Below, piece by piece: positions 7,196 to 16,279 of a DNA stretch of 64,000 bases. Below the pieces are notes generated by a model. It worked only from the letters and a program-made list of their open reading frames with translations. It was not told where the DNA came from and did no database searches. Made by a program: the position numbers and the translations under genes. The DNA is from Chersky-840 sp035604715 (GTDB taxonomy: Bacteria > Actinomycetota > Acidimicrobiia > Acidimicrobiales > UBA8190), in contig CAVSWP010000008.1 in the NCBI GenBank assembly GCA_963731665.1, positions 372,001-436,000 of the forward strand, given 5' to 3'. Every line of letters begins with the position of its first letter. Position 1 is the first letter of the stretch.

Positions 7196-9223
7196 TCAAC
7201 CGGCGACGAGCGCACCCCCGACCAGGGTGCCCTGCCAGCCCACCACAGAGTCGGCGACGTCGCCGAATTGGGGGGCGTCCCCGAAGTCCACGGTCCGGCC
7301 GTCGGCGCTCACCACGAGGTAGCCGGCCCCGGTGCGGGTGGGGAGCAGGGCCACGGCGGTGGCGCTGATACGCAGGCCGGGCAACGACCCTTCGTAGGCG
7401 GCGGCCCCCAGGGCGAACACTCCCCCGTCGGCACCGACGAGCCAGTACCCCCCGCTGTCGGGGGTGGGCGCCATGGCGGTGATCGGCTGGGCCAGGTGCA
7501 GCGCGCCCAGCGAGCCGTGGAAGCCGGCGTCGCCGTAGGAGAAGACGCCGCCGTCCGAGGCCACCAGCCAGTAGCCCCCGCCGTCGGGGGTGGCGGCCAT
7601 GCCCACCACCGGTTTGGTCAGGTGGATGTTCCCGGCCGAGCCGTGGAAGCCGGCGTCGCCGTAGGAGAAGACGCCGCCGTCCGAGGCCACCAGCCAGTAG
7701 CCCCCGCCGTCGGGGGTGGCGGCCATGCCCACCACCGGTTTGGTCAGGTGGATGTTCCCGGCCGAGCCGTGGAAGCCGGCGTCGCCGTAGGAGAAGACGC
7801 CGCCGTCCGAGGCCACCAGCCAGTAGCCCCCGCCGTCGGGGGTGGCGGCCATGCCCACCACCGGTTTGGTCAGGTGGATGTTCCCGGCCGAGCCGTGGAA
7901 GCCGGCGTCGCCGAAGGAGAACACGCCGCCGTCGGAGGCCACCAGCCAGTAACCGCCGATTCCGCCACTGGCCTCGCTGGTGACGGCGAACCAGTCCGAC
8001 TGCACGCCATACTGGGCGAACTGCGCGGCGAAGGTGTCGCCGCTGATGGTCACGCTCTGGGCACTTCCCTGCAGGATCATCTGGACGACGCGGCCCCCGA
8101 GGTCCCCCAGGTTGTTGCGTTGCGACACGCCCACGGACTCGAGGATCCCGATCTGCGGATAGGCGCCCACGATGGCGGACACGGGGACCTGCGCCTGCCA
8201 CGTGTGGTGCGAGTTGCAGGCGCCGGGGACGCACACCGAGTCCCCGAGGTCGGGGACCGCCGCGAAGGTCCCGCCCGCGCTGTACCCGCCCGTCGACGAC
8301 GAGTACTGGGTGCTGGCCACCGTGCCGTTGGGCATGAGGACGGCGGTGTTGGCGGTGGCGGTGGTGGCGGTGTCGGTGACGGTGCTCTCGTTGGCGATGC
8401 CGGGATAGTCCTGACAGGCCGTGGTGTCGCAGATGTCGGCGTAGCCGAAGTACCCCTGGAGGGACCCGTAGGTGCTCATCACGTAGGAGCGGACCGCCAC
8501 GGCTTGCGCCTCGAGCTCCTGGAGCCCTTCGCCGCCACCCAGGGCCCCCCACGAGGCCAGGGACTCCGCCGGCGTGACGTCGGCGACGTACTGCCCGAGG
8601 GGCAGGACGTTCACGGTGCGCGCCGCGTCGTTGGAGTTGACGGTCCCCTCGATCGTGCCCCGCACCGCGATGTTGGCCGGCAGCTCGCACAGCTGCAACG
8701 CCTCGGTCGACAGCGACCCGTCGGAGGGAAACGGCTCGGGCCCGGGCGTGGCCGTGGGGTTGGTGACACCGGTGGCCACGATCGTCCAGGGCCCCGCGCA
8801 CCCTCCCGACACGGGGCTGGTCTCCACTTCCCAGGTGTTGCCCGGGCCGGTGAGATGAAACAGCGCCCCGGCGTGCGCCGGCACCGCCGTCCCGTCGACC
8901 GTGAAGGGCGAGCCCGAGGTGACGATCACGTCGTTGCCGGCGTTGGAGGTGAGGGCCACGGTGACCGGGGTGGTGGCGTCGTTCCACCCGTTGGGCAGGG
9001 GGCCCTGTTGGGTCTGGCCGCCGGCGCTGAGGGTGCCGTAGTAGGTCGTGAGGATCTGGGCGGCGGTGAGCCCCTGCAGGGCGTACCCGAGCGCTCCCCA
9101 TTGGCCCATTCCCCGGCCGTGGCCGAAGCCGTGGCCGACGAGCGACACGTCGGGGAAGGGATAGGCGCCCGCCGGAGCCGCCGGGGCCAGGCCCAGCACG
9201 CCGGCCGAGACGGCCACGACCAT
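7196..9223 (-). CDS. Secreted SpoIID/LytB-domain protein with C-terminal YWLVASDGG repeats
   Basis: A 675-residue exported protein. The N-terminus is a hydrophobic signal segment ending APAAPAGA; the 20 codons upstream of ATG 9223 are open and arginine-rich (FPRRRRVLGR), so translation may begin further upstream at a non-standard codon. Residues about 28-420 are a SpoIID/LytB domain (GHGFGHGRGMGQWGA; RSYVMSTYGSLQGYF; SSSTGGYSAGG), a family linked to peptidoglycan remodelling. Residues about 425-640 are four to six copies of a 42-residue repeat (GGYWLVASDGGVFSYGD, GNIHLTKPVVGMA) that probably form a beta-structured surface domain. The same repeat occurs in two proteins of the polysaccharide cluster. 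Confidence 0.85.
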   Translation of the reverse strand: MVVAVSAGVLGLAPAAPAGAYPFPDVSLVGHGFGHGRGMGQWGALGYALQGLTAAQILTTYYGTLSAGGQTQQGPLPNGWNDATTPVTVALTSNAGNDVIVTSGSPFTVDGTAVPAHAGALFHLTGPGNTWEVETSPVSGGCAGPWTIVATGVTNPTATPGPEPFPSDGSLSTEALQLCELPANIAVRGTIEGTVNSNDAARTVNVLPLGQYVADVTPAESLASWGALGGGEGLQELEAQAVAVRSYVMSTYGSLQGYFGYADICDTTACQDYPGIANESTVTDTATTATANTAVLMPNGTVASTQYSSSTGGYSAGGTFAAVPDLGDSVCVPGACNSHHTWQAQVPVSAIVGAYPQIGILESVGVSQRNNLGDLGGRVVQMILQGSAQSVTISGDTFAAQFAQYGVQSDWFAVTSEASGGIGGYWLVASDGGVFSFGDAGFHGSAGNIHLTKPVVGMAATPDGGGYWLVASDGGVFSYGDAGFHGSAGNIHLTKPVVGMAATPDGGGYWLVASDGGVFSYGDAGFHGSAGNIHLTKPVVGMAATPDGGGYWLVASDGGVFSYGDAGFHGSLGALHLAQPITAMAPTPDSGGYWLVGADGGVFALGAAAYEGSLPGLRISATAVALLPTRTGAGYLVVSADGRTVDFGDAPQFGDVADSVVGWQGTLVGGALVAG
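7485..7988. repeat. Tandem 126-bp coding repeats
   Basis: Four consecutive 126-bp units within the SpoIID gene. Units starting at 7611 and 7737 are essentially identical in DNA sequence, and the flanking units diverge only towards the outside. Identity at synonymous sites points to recent duplication or gene conversion rather than protein-level selection alone. Confidence 0.85.
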
Positions 9224-9321
9224 GGCGGCGGGGACGACGCGTCCCAGGACGCGGCGCCGTCGGGGGAAGGAGAAGCGGATGCCGTCGATGGTAGCCAGGC
9301 GGGTCGGGGCCCCGTGGTATA

Positions 9322-9342
9322 TCGTTCTACGTACTAAGACGA
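9322..9342. promoter_or_regulatory. Imperfect palindrome upstream of padR, candidate PadR operator
   Basis: TCGTTCTA-N5-TAAGACGA, with 6 of 8 arm positions complementary and the palindromic core TACGTA inside. It ends 18 bp before the PadR GTG start, overlapping where a promoter would lie, and PadR regulators usually repress their own operon through such dyads. The assignment is positional. Confidence 0.4.
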
Positions 9343-9360
9343 ACCGAGGGAGACGAGGCC

Positions 9361-9702
9361 GTGCCCAGAGTTGCCGACGACCCCAAGTGGACCGACCCCG
9401 GGCTGCTCGTCATGGGGAGCCTGGCCGAAGGGCCCAAGCACGGCTACGCCGTCCTCCAGGACGTGGAGCAGACCACCGGGGTGAGGCTCGGGCCGGGAAC
9501 CCTGTACGGGGCCATCGCCCGGCTCGAGGCCCGGGGGCTGATCGAGGCGCTCGACGGCGGTGAGTCGAGACGGCGCCCGTACCGTTTGACGAGCCGGGGC
9601 GCCGAGGTCCTGGGACAGCAGCTGGCCACCATGGCCCGCTTCGCCGGGCTCGGCCGGCGGCGCCTGGCCCGGCTGGCACCGGTGTTGCGGGGGGCGTCGT
9701 GA
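9361..9702 (+). CDS. PadR-family transcriptional regulator
   Basis: A compact winged-helix regulator of 113 residues. The PadR signature is complete: LLVMGSLAEGPKHGYAVLQD at about 19-38, then GPGTLYGAIARLEARGLIE and the wing RRRPYRLTSRG. A GAGGGAG ribosome site precedes the GTG start. The gene overlaps the next one as GTGA, the common padR/membrane-protein pairing in actinobacteria. It probably represses this two-gene operon; the inducer is unknown. Confidence 0.92.
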   Translation: MPRVADDPKWTDPGLLVMGSLAEGPKHGYAVLQDVEQTTGVRLGPGTLYGAIARLEARGLIEALDGGESRRRPYRLTSRGAEVLGQQLATMARFAGLGRRRLARLAPVLRGAS

Positions 9703-10607
9703 AGCTCACCACGCGCCTGCAACAGGTGTTGGTGGCGGCCTATCCGCCGAGCTTCCGCCACCGCTACGGCGAGGAGATGCTGTGTCTCGTGGCCGACGGC
9801 GGCCACCGGTGGCGCGACGTGCTCGACCTCGCCCTCGGCGTGGGGCGGGCCTGGGTGGCGCCGGTGTTCGCCGGAGCCCCGCTGCACCAGCGGCGACTCC
9901 GGCTGCAGGCCACGACGGTCACCGTGCTCGGGGTGTGGTGCGCCAGCCTGTTGGCGGCGGCCGTCTTCTCCAAGGCCGTGAACGATCCTCCCTTGCCGGG
10001 GCTGCACGGGGTCGCCTCGGGCGCGCTCGACGTGGGCGGGGTGGTGTTGGTGGTCACCGCGGCGATCGTCTTGGCCACCGGCTTCTGCTTCTGGTTGGCG
10101 CTGATCGTCCCGGCGTGGCGCGCCCGGCGCCGAGAGGTGGTGGTCCCCGCCTTGGGCCCGGCGTTGTTCGTCGCCGCCTGGCTCGGCGTCACCGGTCTCG
10201 TGGCGCTGTTCGCCCGTCACGACGTGCGCAGCGCCAACGTGTCGCTGCACGGGCCGCGGGGCGCCCTGATCGTCGCCGTCCTCCTCGGCTGGGTGGCCGT
10301 GACCGTGGCGTGCGTGGCGGGGTGCGCCATCAGCGCCGCCCGGGCGCTGCGGCGGGCGCAGGTACGTGTCACGCGCCTGGCGGCGTCGACCGTCGTCGCC
10401 GGCGTGGCCGCCGTGGGGGTCGGCGCCCAGGCGGTCGCGGGCGTGGTGTGTCTGGCGCAGCTCGGGCGCGCCGGCGGCGGGCTCCAGGGGCGCGACACGG
10501 TGTTCGGCACCGCCGCCGTGGCGGTGCTGGTGATCGGCACCGGGGTGGCGGTGGTATCGGTGACCCGCGGCCTCAAAGCGGTGCGCTCGGGCCCCGTGTC
10601 GTCGTAA
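9699..10607 (+). CDS. PadR-associated multi-pass membrane protein
   Basis: A 302-residue membrane protein starting at GTG within a GTGA overlap with padR. The N-terminal about 60 residues are cytoplasmic and contain the pattern YPPSFRHRYGEEML typical of membrane proteins encoded after padR. About six hydrophobic segments follow, beginning VTVLGVWCASLLAAAVF. No catalytic motif is visible. Function is unknown; the context suggests a stress-regulated envelope component. Confidence 0.8.
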   Translation: MKLTTRLQQVLVAAYPPSFRHRYGEEMLCLVADGGHRWRDVLDLALGVGRAWVAPVFAGAPLHQRRLRLQATTVTVLGVWCASLLAAAVFSKAVNDPPLPGLHGVASGALDVGGVVLVVTAAIVLATGFCFWLALIVPAWRARRREVVVPALGPALFVAAWLGVTGLVALFARHDVRSANVSLHGPRGALIVAVLLGWVAVTVACVAGCAISAARALRRAQVRVTRLAASTVVAGVAAVGVGAQAVAGVVCLAQLGRAGGGLQGRDTVFGTAAVAVLVIGTGVAVVSVTRGLKAVRSGPVSS

Positions 10608-10671
10608 CACCGGATCACCGGGGCGCAGGCGCCGCCGACTACGGTGGCCCGACCATGGTGGAGAGCGCCTG

Positions 10672-11604
10672 ATGGCCCGGCTTCGCTCGCCACGGTCGGT
10701 GCTCTCCGCGCTGGCGCGCCGGGCCCGGGCCCGGGTCGGCGCGGGGGCGGGGATCGACGGGCTGTCCCCGCACCAGCAGCTCGATGTCGTGTACCGGGTC
10801 CTGTTGGGGCGCCCCCCCGACCCGGCGGGGACGGCGTCGTACCTGCCCGGCCTGCAAGACGGCTCGCTGTCACCCTCGCAACTGGCCGAGTGGATGTACG
10901 CGTCGAGCGAGTGGTGGTCGGTGGCACCGTTCACCCAACTGGGCCCCGCGCTGCATTTCAGCCGGAGCCTGTTCGTGCGCTCCCTGCCCCCGGCCCGCCG
11001 GATTCTCGACCTCGGGGGCACCGCCCTGGGGTCCGACAAGGGGGCCCTGGTGCTCATGGGCTACCCCTACGCCTTCGACGAGGTCATCGTGGTGGACCTC
11101 CCCCCCGATGACCGCAACGCCATCTACAAGGAGTCCGTGGCCCGCAGCGTGACCGAGACGGAGCTGGGGCCAGTCCGCTACCAGTACCACTCGATGTCGG
11201 ACCTGACCCGGTACGCCGACGGATCCTTCGACCTCGTCTACAGCGGGCAGAGCATCGAGCACGTCTCCGTGGACGAGGCCGGTCGCGTCCTGGCGGCCAC
11301 GGCCAGGATCCTGCGCCCCGGCGGCTACCTGGCCCTCGACACCCCCAACGCCCGGGTGTGCCGCCTGCAGCAGCCCGGGTTCATCGACCCCGACCACGAC
11401 CACGAGTACACCCACGGCGAGATGACGGGCATGCTGCGCGCCGCCGGCTTCGAGGTCCTCGAGGCCAAGGGCCTCAACTACGCCGGGGGCTCGGTGGCCC
11501 GCGGTGCGTTCTCGGTGCAAGAGGTGGCCACCCGCCGGGGGCTGTTCGCCGACATCGAAGACTGCTATCTCCTGAGTTACCTGTGCCGCAAGCCTGCCCG
11601 CTGA
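10672..11604 (+). CDS. Methyltransferase with N-terminal DUF4214-like domain
   Basis: 310 residues, ATG start with GGAGAG upstream. Residues about 30-80 (LDVVYRVLLGRPPDPAGTASY through LAEWMYASSEWW) resemble the DUF4214 helical domain often attached to glycosyltransferases and surface proteins. Residues about 100-300 are a class I methyltransferase: RILDLGGTALGSDKGA, DEVIVVDLP, FDLVYSGQSIEHVS and LRPGGYLALDTPN. It is the first plus-strand gene of the polysaccharide cluster and probably methylates a sugar or its lipid carrier. The substrate is inferred from context only. Confidence 0.75.
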   Translation: MARLRSPRSVLSALARRARARVGAGAGIDGLSPHQQLDVVYRVLLGRPPDPAGTASYLPGLQDGSLSPSQLAEWMYASSEWWSVAPFTQLGPALHFSRSLFVRSLPPARRILDLGGTALGSDKGALVLMGYPYAFDEVIVVDLPPDDRNAIYKESVARSVTETELGPVRYQYHSMSDLTRYADGSFDLVYSGQSIEHVSVDEAGRVLAATARILRPGGYLALDTPNARVCRLQQPGFIDPDHDHEYTHGEMTGMLRAAGFEVLEAKGLNYAGGSVARGAFSVQEVATRRGLFADIEDCYLLSYLCRKPAR

Positions 11605-11647
11605 CCACGACCCCGCACCCTAGGCTGCGGGTCCGCAAGGAGGCAGC

Positions 11648-12670
11648 GTGCTGAGCGACGGCGCTTCACCGCAGGACCACCCCTCGGTCGACGAGGACGA
11701 GGCCGCCCGGAGGTACCTCGAGGTGGTCCGCCGGGAGATCGACGACGAGGTGCGCCGGCGCCGTGCGTCGGGCGACCTGCCCCCCGACGTCGAACGCCAA
11801 CTCGACCAGCAATTCCTCCAACACTCGCCCCTGGGCGGTCGCAGCGCGGCATTGCGCGACATGCTCCGGCTGGTGGACGCCTCGGTGTTCATCGACCCCG
11901 TGGTGCCCGTCGAGTCGCGACGCCCGGGCGGGACGACGGTCAAACGCGGGTTGCGCTCGCTCAGCCTGTGGTACCTCCGCTACGTCACGCACCAGGTGAG
12001 CGAATTCGCCACCGCCGTCAGTCGCGCCCTGCACGTGCTCGACGTCCAGGTGACCGATCTGCGCCGCAAGGTGGACGCCCTGGCGGTGCCGCCGTCTCTG
12101 GCCTTCGAGGTGGCCTGGGCGCACAACCCCGGGGCGTGGTGGGTGCGGGTCGTGACCGGCGAGCTGGCCGGCCACCCGGGACGGGTGTTGCACGCCGCCT
12201 GTGGCGACGGATGGCTCGTGGGCGCGTTGGCGCAACGGGGCGTGGACGCCTACGGCGTCGATCCCCGCGACCAGGTGGCGAGCCCGGAGCTCGACGGCCT
12301 GGACCTGCGCGCCGAGGACCTCGTCGGGCACGTGGGCGCCTTGGCCTCGGGATCTCTGCGCGCCGTGGTGCTGTCGGGGGTGGTCGAGGGATCGGCGCCC
12401 GCCGAGCGCCTCCGGCTCCTCGAGGGCGTCGCGGGCTGCCTCGCCCCCGAGGGTGTCCTGTTCGTGCACTCGCTGACGCCGGCGAGTTGGCTGGACGAAG
12501 ACGCCCCGGACGAGGCCGACCTGGTGGCAGCGCGGCCCTACCGGCCGCGGACGTGGCTCGGCGTCCTCGGCGACCTGGGCCTGGCCGCCACGGTGGCGGA
12601 GGGGCCCGGCGGCCGCGACTACCTCGTCACGGGCCGCCGCGCCGCCGACGTCGACCACGCGACGCGGTGA
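11648..12670 (+). CDS. Methyltransferase-domain protein with helical N-terminus (cluster paralogue A)
   Basis: 340 residues, GTG start after a clear AGGAGG. The N-terminal half is charged and helical (YLEVVRREIDDEVRRRRASG; later a segment with VTDLRRKVDAL), suggesting coiled-coil contacts. The C-terminal half is a Rossmann methyltransferase with an intact glycine motif VLHAACGDGWLVGALAQRG followed by AYGVDPRD and AVVLSGVVEG. It immediately precedes a GT4 gene, and the same gene pair recurs at 21801-23968. Probable role: modifying the exported glycan. Confidence 0.7.
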   Translation: MLSDGASPQDHPSVDEDEAARRYLEVVRREIDDEVRRRRASGDLPPDVERQLDQQFLQHSPLGGRSAALRDMLRLVDASVFIDPVVPVESRRPGGTTVKRGLRSLSLWYLRYVTHQVSEFATAVSRALHVLDVQVTDLRRKVDALAVPPSLAFEVAWAHNPGAWWVRVVTGELAGHPGRVLHAACGDGWLVGALAQRGVDAYGVDPRDQVASPELDGLDLRAEDLVGHVGALASGSLRAVVLSGVVEGSAPAERLRLLEGVAGCLAPEGVLFVHSLTPASWLDEDAPDEADLVAARPYRPRTWLGVLGDLGLAATVAEGPGGRDYLVTGRRAADVDHATR

Positions 12671-12680
12671 CCTCAACTCG

Positions 12681-13880
12681 GTGGCGATGAAGGTCGCCTT
12701 CGTCACGCCTCGGTACGGCCTCGAGGTGATGGGCGGGGCCGAGTCCGCGGCCCGACAGCTGGCCGAGCACCTGGTGGCCGATTGCGGCTGGGAGGTCGAG
12801 GTCTACTCGACCTGTGCGCTCGACCACCTCACGTGGGACAACGTCCTGCCCAGCGGCGCCAGCGTGCTCAACGGGGTGACGGTGCACCGCTTCGCGTCGA
12901 GCTCGGGGCGCGTGCCCGAGTTCTACGAGCTCGACGGCCGCCTGCGCGCCGCGCCGTCGGAGGCGAGCCTGGAGGAGTCCCGCCGGTGGCTGGAGCTCAA
13001 CGGGCCGGTGACGCCGGGCCTGGTCGACGCCGTGGCGCACAGTGACGCCCAGGCGATCGCCTTCTACCCCTACCTCTACTACCCCACCGTCATGGGCATG
13101 GAGGTGGCCACCGCACCCCGGGTGCTGCATCCGGCCGCCCATGACGAGCCCGCCCTGTACCTCGAGGTGTTCGACGCCACCTTCGCCGGTGCCGACGCCA
13201 TCTGCTACCACACCGCGGCGGAACGGCGCCTCGTCCAGCGCCGCCACAAGATCGCCCAGATCCCCCAGATCGTGCTGGGGCTGGGCGTGGCCCCCGTGGT
13301 CGAGGGCGGCCGAGCCGGGGCCGAGGTCCTCGGCCTCGGTGACCGGCCCTACGTCGTGAGCGTGGGCCGCGTCGACGAGCACAAGGGCTCGTCGATGTTG
13401 GCGTCGTTCTTCCGCACCTACAAACAGCGCCACCCCGGCCCCCTGGCCCTGGCCCTGGTGGGGCCGATCGCGGCATCGATCCCCGAGCACGAGGACATCG
13501 TCCTCACCGGCATCGTCAGCGAGGCCGACAAGTGCGACATCGTGCGCGACGCCACCGTCTCGATATCCCCCTCGGCGCTCGAGTCGTTCTCGCTCGTGGT
13601 CCTCGAGGCCTGGGAGCAGTCGGTGCCGGTGATGGTGAACGCCACCTGCGATCCCACCCGGGAGCACTGCGAACGCTCAGGCGGGGGGCTGTGGTTCGGC
13701 TCCTACCGCCAATTCGAGGCCGAGCTGGAGCGGCTGTGCGACGACGCGCCCCTGCGCTCGCTGCTGGGCAGCCGGGGCCGCGCCTACGTGGAGCGCTTCT
13801 ACCAGTGGCCCCGTCTCATCGACCGCTACGCGCGCTTCCTCACCGACGTGCGCGCCCGCTACGACGCCACACGCCCCTGA
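12681..13880 (+). CDS. GT4-family glycosyltransferase (cluster paralogue A)
   Basis: About 399 residues, GT-B fold. The N-terminus MKVAFVTPRYGLEVMGGAES is the acceptor-side glycine loop; the donor half has YVVSVGRVDEHKGSSM and the nucleotide-sugar motif ISPSALESFSLVVLEAWEQ, with the EX7E glutamates. Start is GTG 12681 or ATG 12687. It is closely related in length and motifs to the protein at 22760-23968 (shared AAHDEP and SLVVLEAW), so both probably transfer related sugars. Cytoplasmic, presumably peripheral to the membrane. Confidence 0.85.
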   Translation: MAMKVAFVTPRYGLEVMGGAESAARQLAEHLVADCGWEVEVYSTCALDHLTWDNVLPSGASVLNGVTVHRFASSSGRVPEFYELDGRLRAAPSEASLEESRRWLELNGPVTPGLVDAVAHSDAQAIAFYPYLYYPTVMGMEVATAPRVLHPAAHDEPALYLEVFDATFAGADAICYHTAAERRLVQRRHKIAQIPQIVLGLGVAPVVEGGRAGAEVLGLGDRPYVVSVGRVDEHKGSSMLASFFRTYKQRHPGPLALALVGPIAASIPEHEDIVLTGIVSEADKCDIVRDATVSISPSALESFSLVVLEAWEQSVPVMVNATCDPTREHCERSGGGLWFGSYRQFEAELERLCDDAPLRSLLGSRGRAYVERFYQWPRLIDRYARFLTDVRARYDATRP

Positions 13881-13902
13881 GTGACCACGCCAACTGAGTT
13901 GA

Positions 13903-16224
13903 TCAGAACCCGGCCACGCCCACCACGGGCTGCGTCAGGTGGATGTTCCCGGTGGAGCCGTAGTAGGGGGCGTTGTAGGAGAAGATCCCGCCGTCGGCGG
14001 CCGCCAGGCGATAGCCGGAGCCGTTCTTGGTGGCCATCATGCCCACCACCGGTTTGGTCAGGGCGATGTTCCCGGTGGAGCCCAGGTAGGGCGCGTCGTA
14101 GGCGAACACCCCGCCGTCCGACGCCACCAGCCAGTAGCCGCCGCTGTGGGCGTCGACCGCCATGCCCACCACCGGTTTGGTGAGGCGGATGTTCCCCGTC
14201 GACCCGTGGTAGGCGGCGTCGCCGTAGGAGAAGACCCCGCCGTCCGAGGCCACCAGCCAGTAGCCGCCGCCGTCGGCGGTCACCGCCATGCCCACCACCG
14301 GTTTGGTCAAGCGGAGGTTCCCCGCCGATCCGTGGTAGGCGGCGTCACCATAGGAGAACACCCCACCGTCCGAGGCCACCAGCCAGTAGCCGCGGCCGTC
14401 GGGGGTGGCGGCCATGCCGACCACCGGTTTGGTGAGGGCGATGTTGCCGGCGGAGCCGTAGAAGGCGGCGTCGCCGAAGGCGAACACCCCGCCGTCCGAG
14501 GCCACCAGCCAGTAGCCGCCGCCGTCATGGGTCACCGCCATGCCGACCACCGGTTTGGTGAGCAGGAGGTTGCCCGTGGACCCGCAGAACGGCAGGTTCC
14601 CGAAGTTGAACACCCCGCCGTCCCAGGCCGTCATGTCGTAGCCCACCGGGCTGCCCGAGGGGGCGTTACACGGCACTTGGACCACGGGGGGCGGGATCCC
14701 GGCGTTCCCCGTCAGTTGCGGGTCGTGGTGGAACATGGGCCACGCCCCGGTCTCGTTGACCGTCGACCCGTTGGACCGGTTCACCTCGTAGTGCTGGATG
14801 ACTCCCTGGTTGCTCGAGTTGTAACCCGCGATGGTGACGCCGATGGTGCCATTGGGGTCGTCGGTGACCAGCGGTGAGTTCTGGAAGGCCAGGCCCTGGT
14901 TCTGGCCGAGCGTGGTGACCCAGGCGCCCGACTGGCCGTCGAAGATCTGCACGCCGGCCGTGGTCGGCACCAGAACGTCCTGGTACCCGCCGCCGGTGAG
15001 ATCGGCGGTCACCGGCGAGCCGATGACCTGTCCCGCCGTGGCCGTGCGCCAGATGGTGGCCCCGGTGACGCCGTTGAGCGCCCAGATAGATCCCGCCGAC
15101 CCGACTCTCGTACCCTCCAACACCTGCAGTTGGCCGTTGCCCAGCACGCCGGCGAGGGCGGGGCTGGCGGTGGTAGTGCCGTCGAGCTTGTCGATCCACC
15201 GCGGAGCGCAGTGGGAGTTGAGCTCGAAGAGGTCGTCGGTGGCCGACACCCCGGAGAAGGTGGCCCCGGTGCCGAACACGATCCCGACGCTGCCGCCGAA
15301 CTCACCGACGGCGGGCGAGGACTGCACGGTCTGATCGGTGTTGTATTGGCAGATGAGGCCGCCACCGGGGTTCCCGGTCCCGGCGTTGCCGGTGGGGCTC
15401 AGCACCCGGAGGTGCCCGCCGTTGGTGTACGTCTGCCCGTAGGCCGAGCCCGCCGAGGAGTCCCCGCCTTCGACGATGTCGGTCCGGCCGTTGCTGTAGA
15501 CGTCGGCGAGGGCGGGTGTGGTGAAGTTGCTGTCCGCCTGGAACCAGGGAAAGCCGCCCAACATGGCCCCGCTGGACGCGTTCATGGCCTCGCCCACCTC
15601 ACCGAGCGATCCGGCCACGACGTCGGTGGAGCCACTGAGGTCGCCCACCGCCATGGACGCCTGCACGGCTTTGGCGGGGGCGGTGTCGGTGGAGGGGTTC
15701 TGGACGTTGACGAACCAGTTCATGGTGCCCGAGGGGCTGATGCCGGCGTAGCCCCCGGAGGTCGGGGTGGCGGCATTGCCCTCGCCGACGAACACCGAGT
15801 CCAGGCCGTTGCCGTCGATGTCGGCCACCGACGGGGTCGAGTCGACGGGCACGCCGTCGGTGCTCACCGGCCATCCGGCCACGCCCGCGCCCGACGCCAG
15901 GTTGAAGGCGTAGACATTGCCGGCCCGGTCGCCGACGACCACGGAGCTTCCCCCGGCCAGCGTGGCCACGTTGGGTGACGACAAGGCGATGGGGCCCCCG
16001 GCGTCGTCGAGGGTCTGGGTCCAGGTCAGAGAGAGCGACACGGCGTGGGCGGTCACCGCTGCCTGGGCGCCGGTCGAGCTGGTCACCCACAGGCCGCCGG
16101 CCGCCACCGCCACGGCCAGGACGGCGCGACAGCGCCGCCTCGGGCCCTCGCCACGGCTCTCACCAACGATGTCCGCCGAAGCTGACTCGGGGGCGCGACG
16201 ACGCCCTGTCCAGGCAGTTTTCAC
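13903..16224 (-). CDS. Secreted FG-GAP/VCBS-type protein with six C-terminal YWLVASDGG repeats (paralogue A)
   Basis: About 773 residues. GTG at 16224 is chosen because GGAGG lies 9 nt upstream; ATG 16254 is possible. A basic N-terminus and hydrophobic stretch (AVLAVAVAAGGLWV) form a signal peptide. Residues about 65-500 contain FG-GAP-like blades (NVATLAGGSSVVVGDRAGNVYAF; SVADIDGNGLDSVFVG; AMAVGDLSGS; ALADVYSNGRTDIVEGG), the integrin-like seven-bladed propeller type. The last 250 residues are six 42-residue repeats (YWLVASDGGVFSYGDAAYHG). It is paralogous to 27214-29502 and both lie inside the polysaccharide cluster, suggesting surface proteins that contact the glycan or cell wall. Confidence 0.82.
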   Translation of the reverse strand: MKTAWTGRRRAPESASADIVGESRGEGPRRRCRAVLAVAVAAGGLWVTSSTGAQAAVTAHAVSLSLTWTQTLDDAGGPIALSSPNVATLAGGSSVVVGDRAGNVYAFNLASGAGVAGWPVSTDGVPVDSTPSVADIDGNGLDSVFVGEGNAATPTSGGYAGISPSGTMNWFVNVQNPSTDTAPAKAVQASMAVGDLSGSTDVVAGSLGEVGEAMNASSGAMLGGFPWFQADSNFTTPALADVYSNGRTDIVEGGDSSAGSAYGQTYTNGGHLRVLSPTGNAGTGNPGGGLICQYNTDQTVQSSPAVGEFGGSVGIVFGTGATFSGVSATDDLFELNSHCAPRWIDKLDGTTTASPALAGVLGNGQLQVLEGTRVGSAGSIWALNGVTGATIWRTATAGQVIGSPVTADLTGGGYQDVLVPTTAGVQIFDGQSGAWVTTLGQNQGLAFQNSPLVTDDPNGTIGVTIAGYNSSNQGVIQHYEVNRSNGSTVNETGAWPMFHHDPQLTGNAGIPPPVVQVPCNAPSGSPVGYDMTAWDGGVFNFGNLPFCGSTGNLLLTKPVVGMAVTHDGGGYWLVASDGGVFAFGDAAFYGSAGNIALTKPVVGMAATPDGRGYWLVASDGGVFSYGDAAYHGSAGNLRLTKPVVGMAVTADGGGYWLVASDGGVFSYGDAAYHGSTGNIRLTKPVVGMAVDAHSGGYWLVASDGGVFAYDAPYLGSTGNIALTKPVVGMMATKNGSGYRLAAADGGIFSYNAPYYGSTGNIHLTQPVVGVAGF

Positions 16225-16279
16225 CGGTGCCACCCTCCAATGTCGACGACTCATCCATCGACAGCGGCGACGGCAACCT

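Noticed and set aside
7485..7988. Tandem repeats considered as a CRISPR array
   Set aside because: Period is 126 bp with no unique spacers; the units are in-frame codons of a secreted protein.
7268..9337. Plus-strand frame of 689 codons opposite the SpoIID gene
   Set aside because: Mirror image of the coding repeats; composition is Gly/His/Arg-rich without any domain, while the minus strand encodes clear SpoIID motifs.
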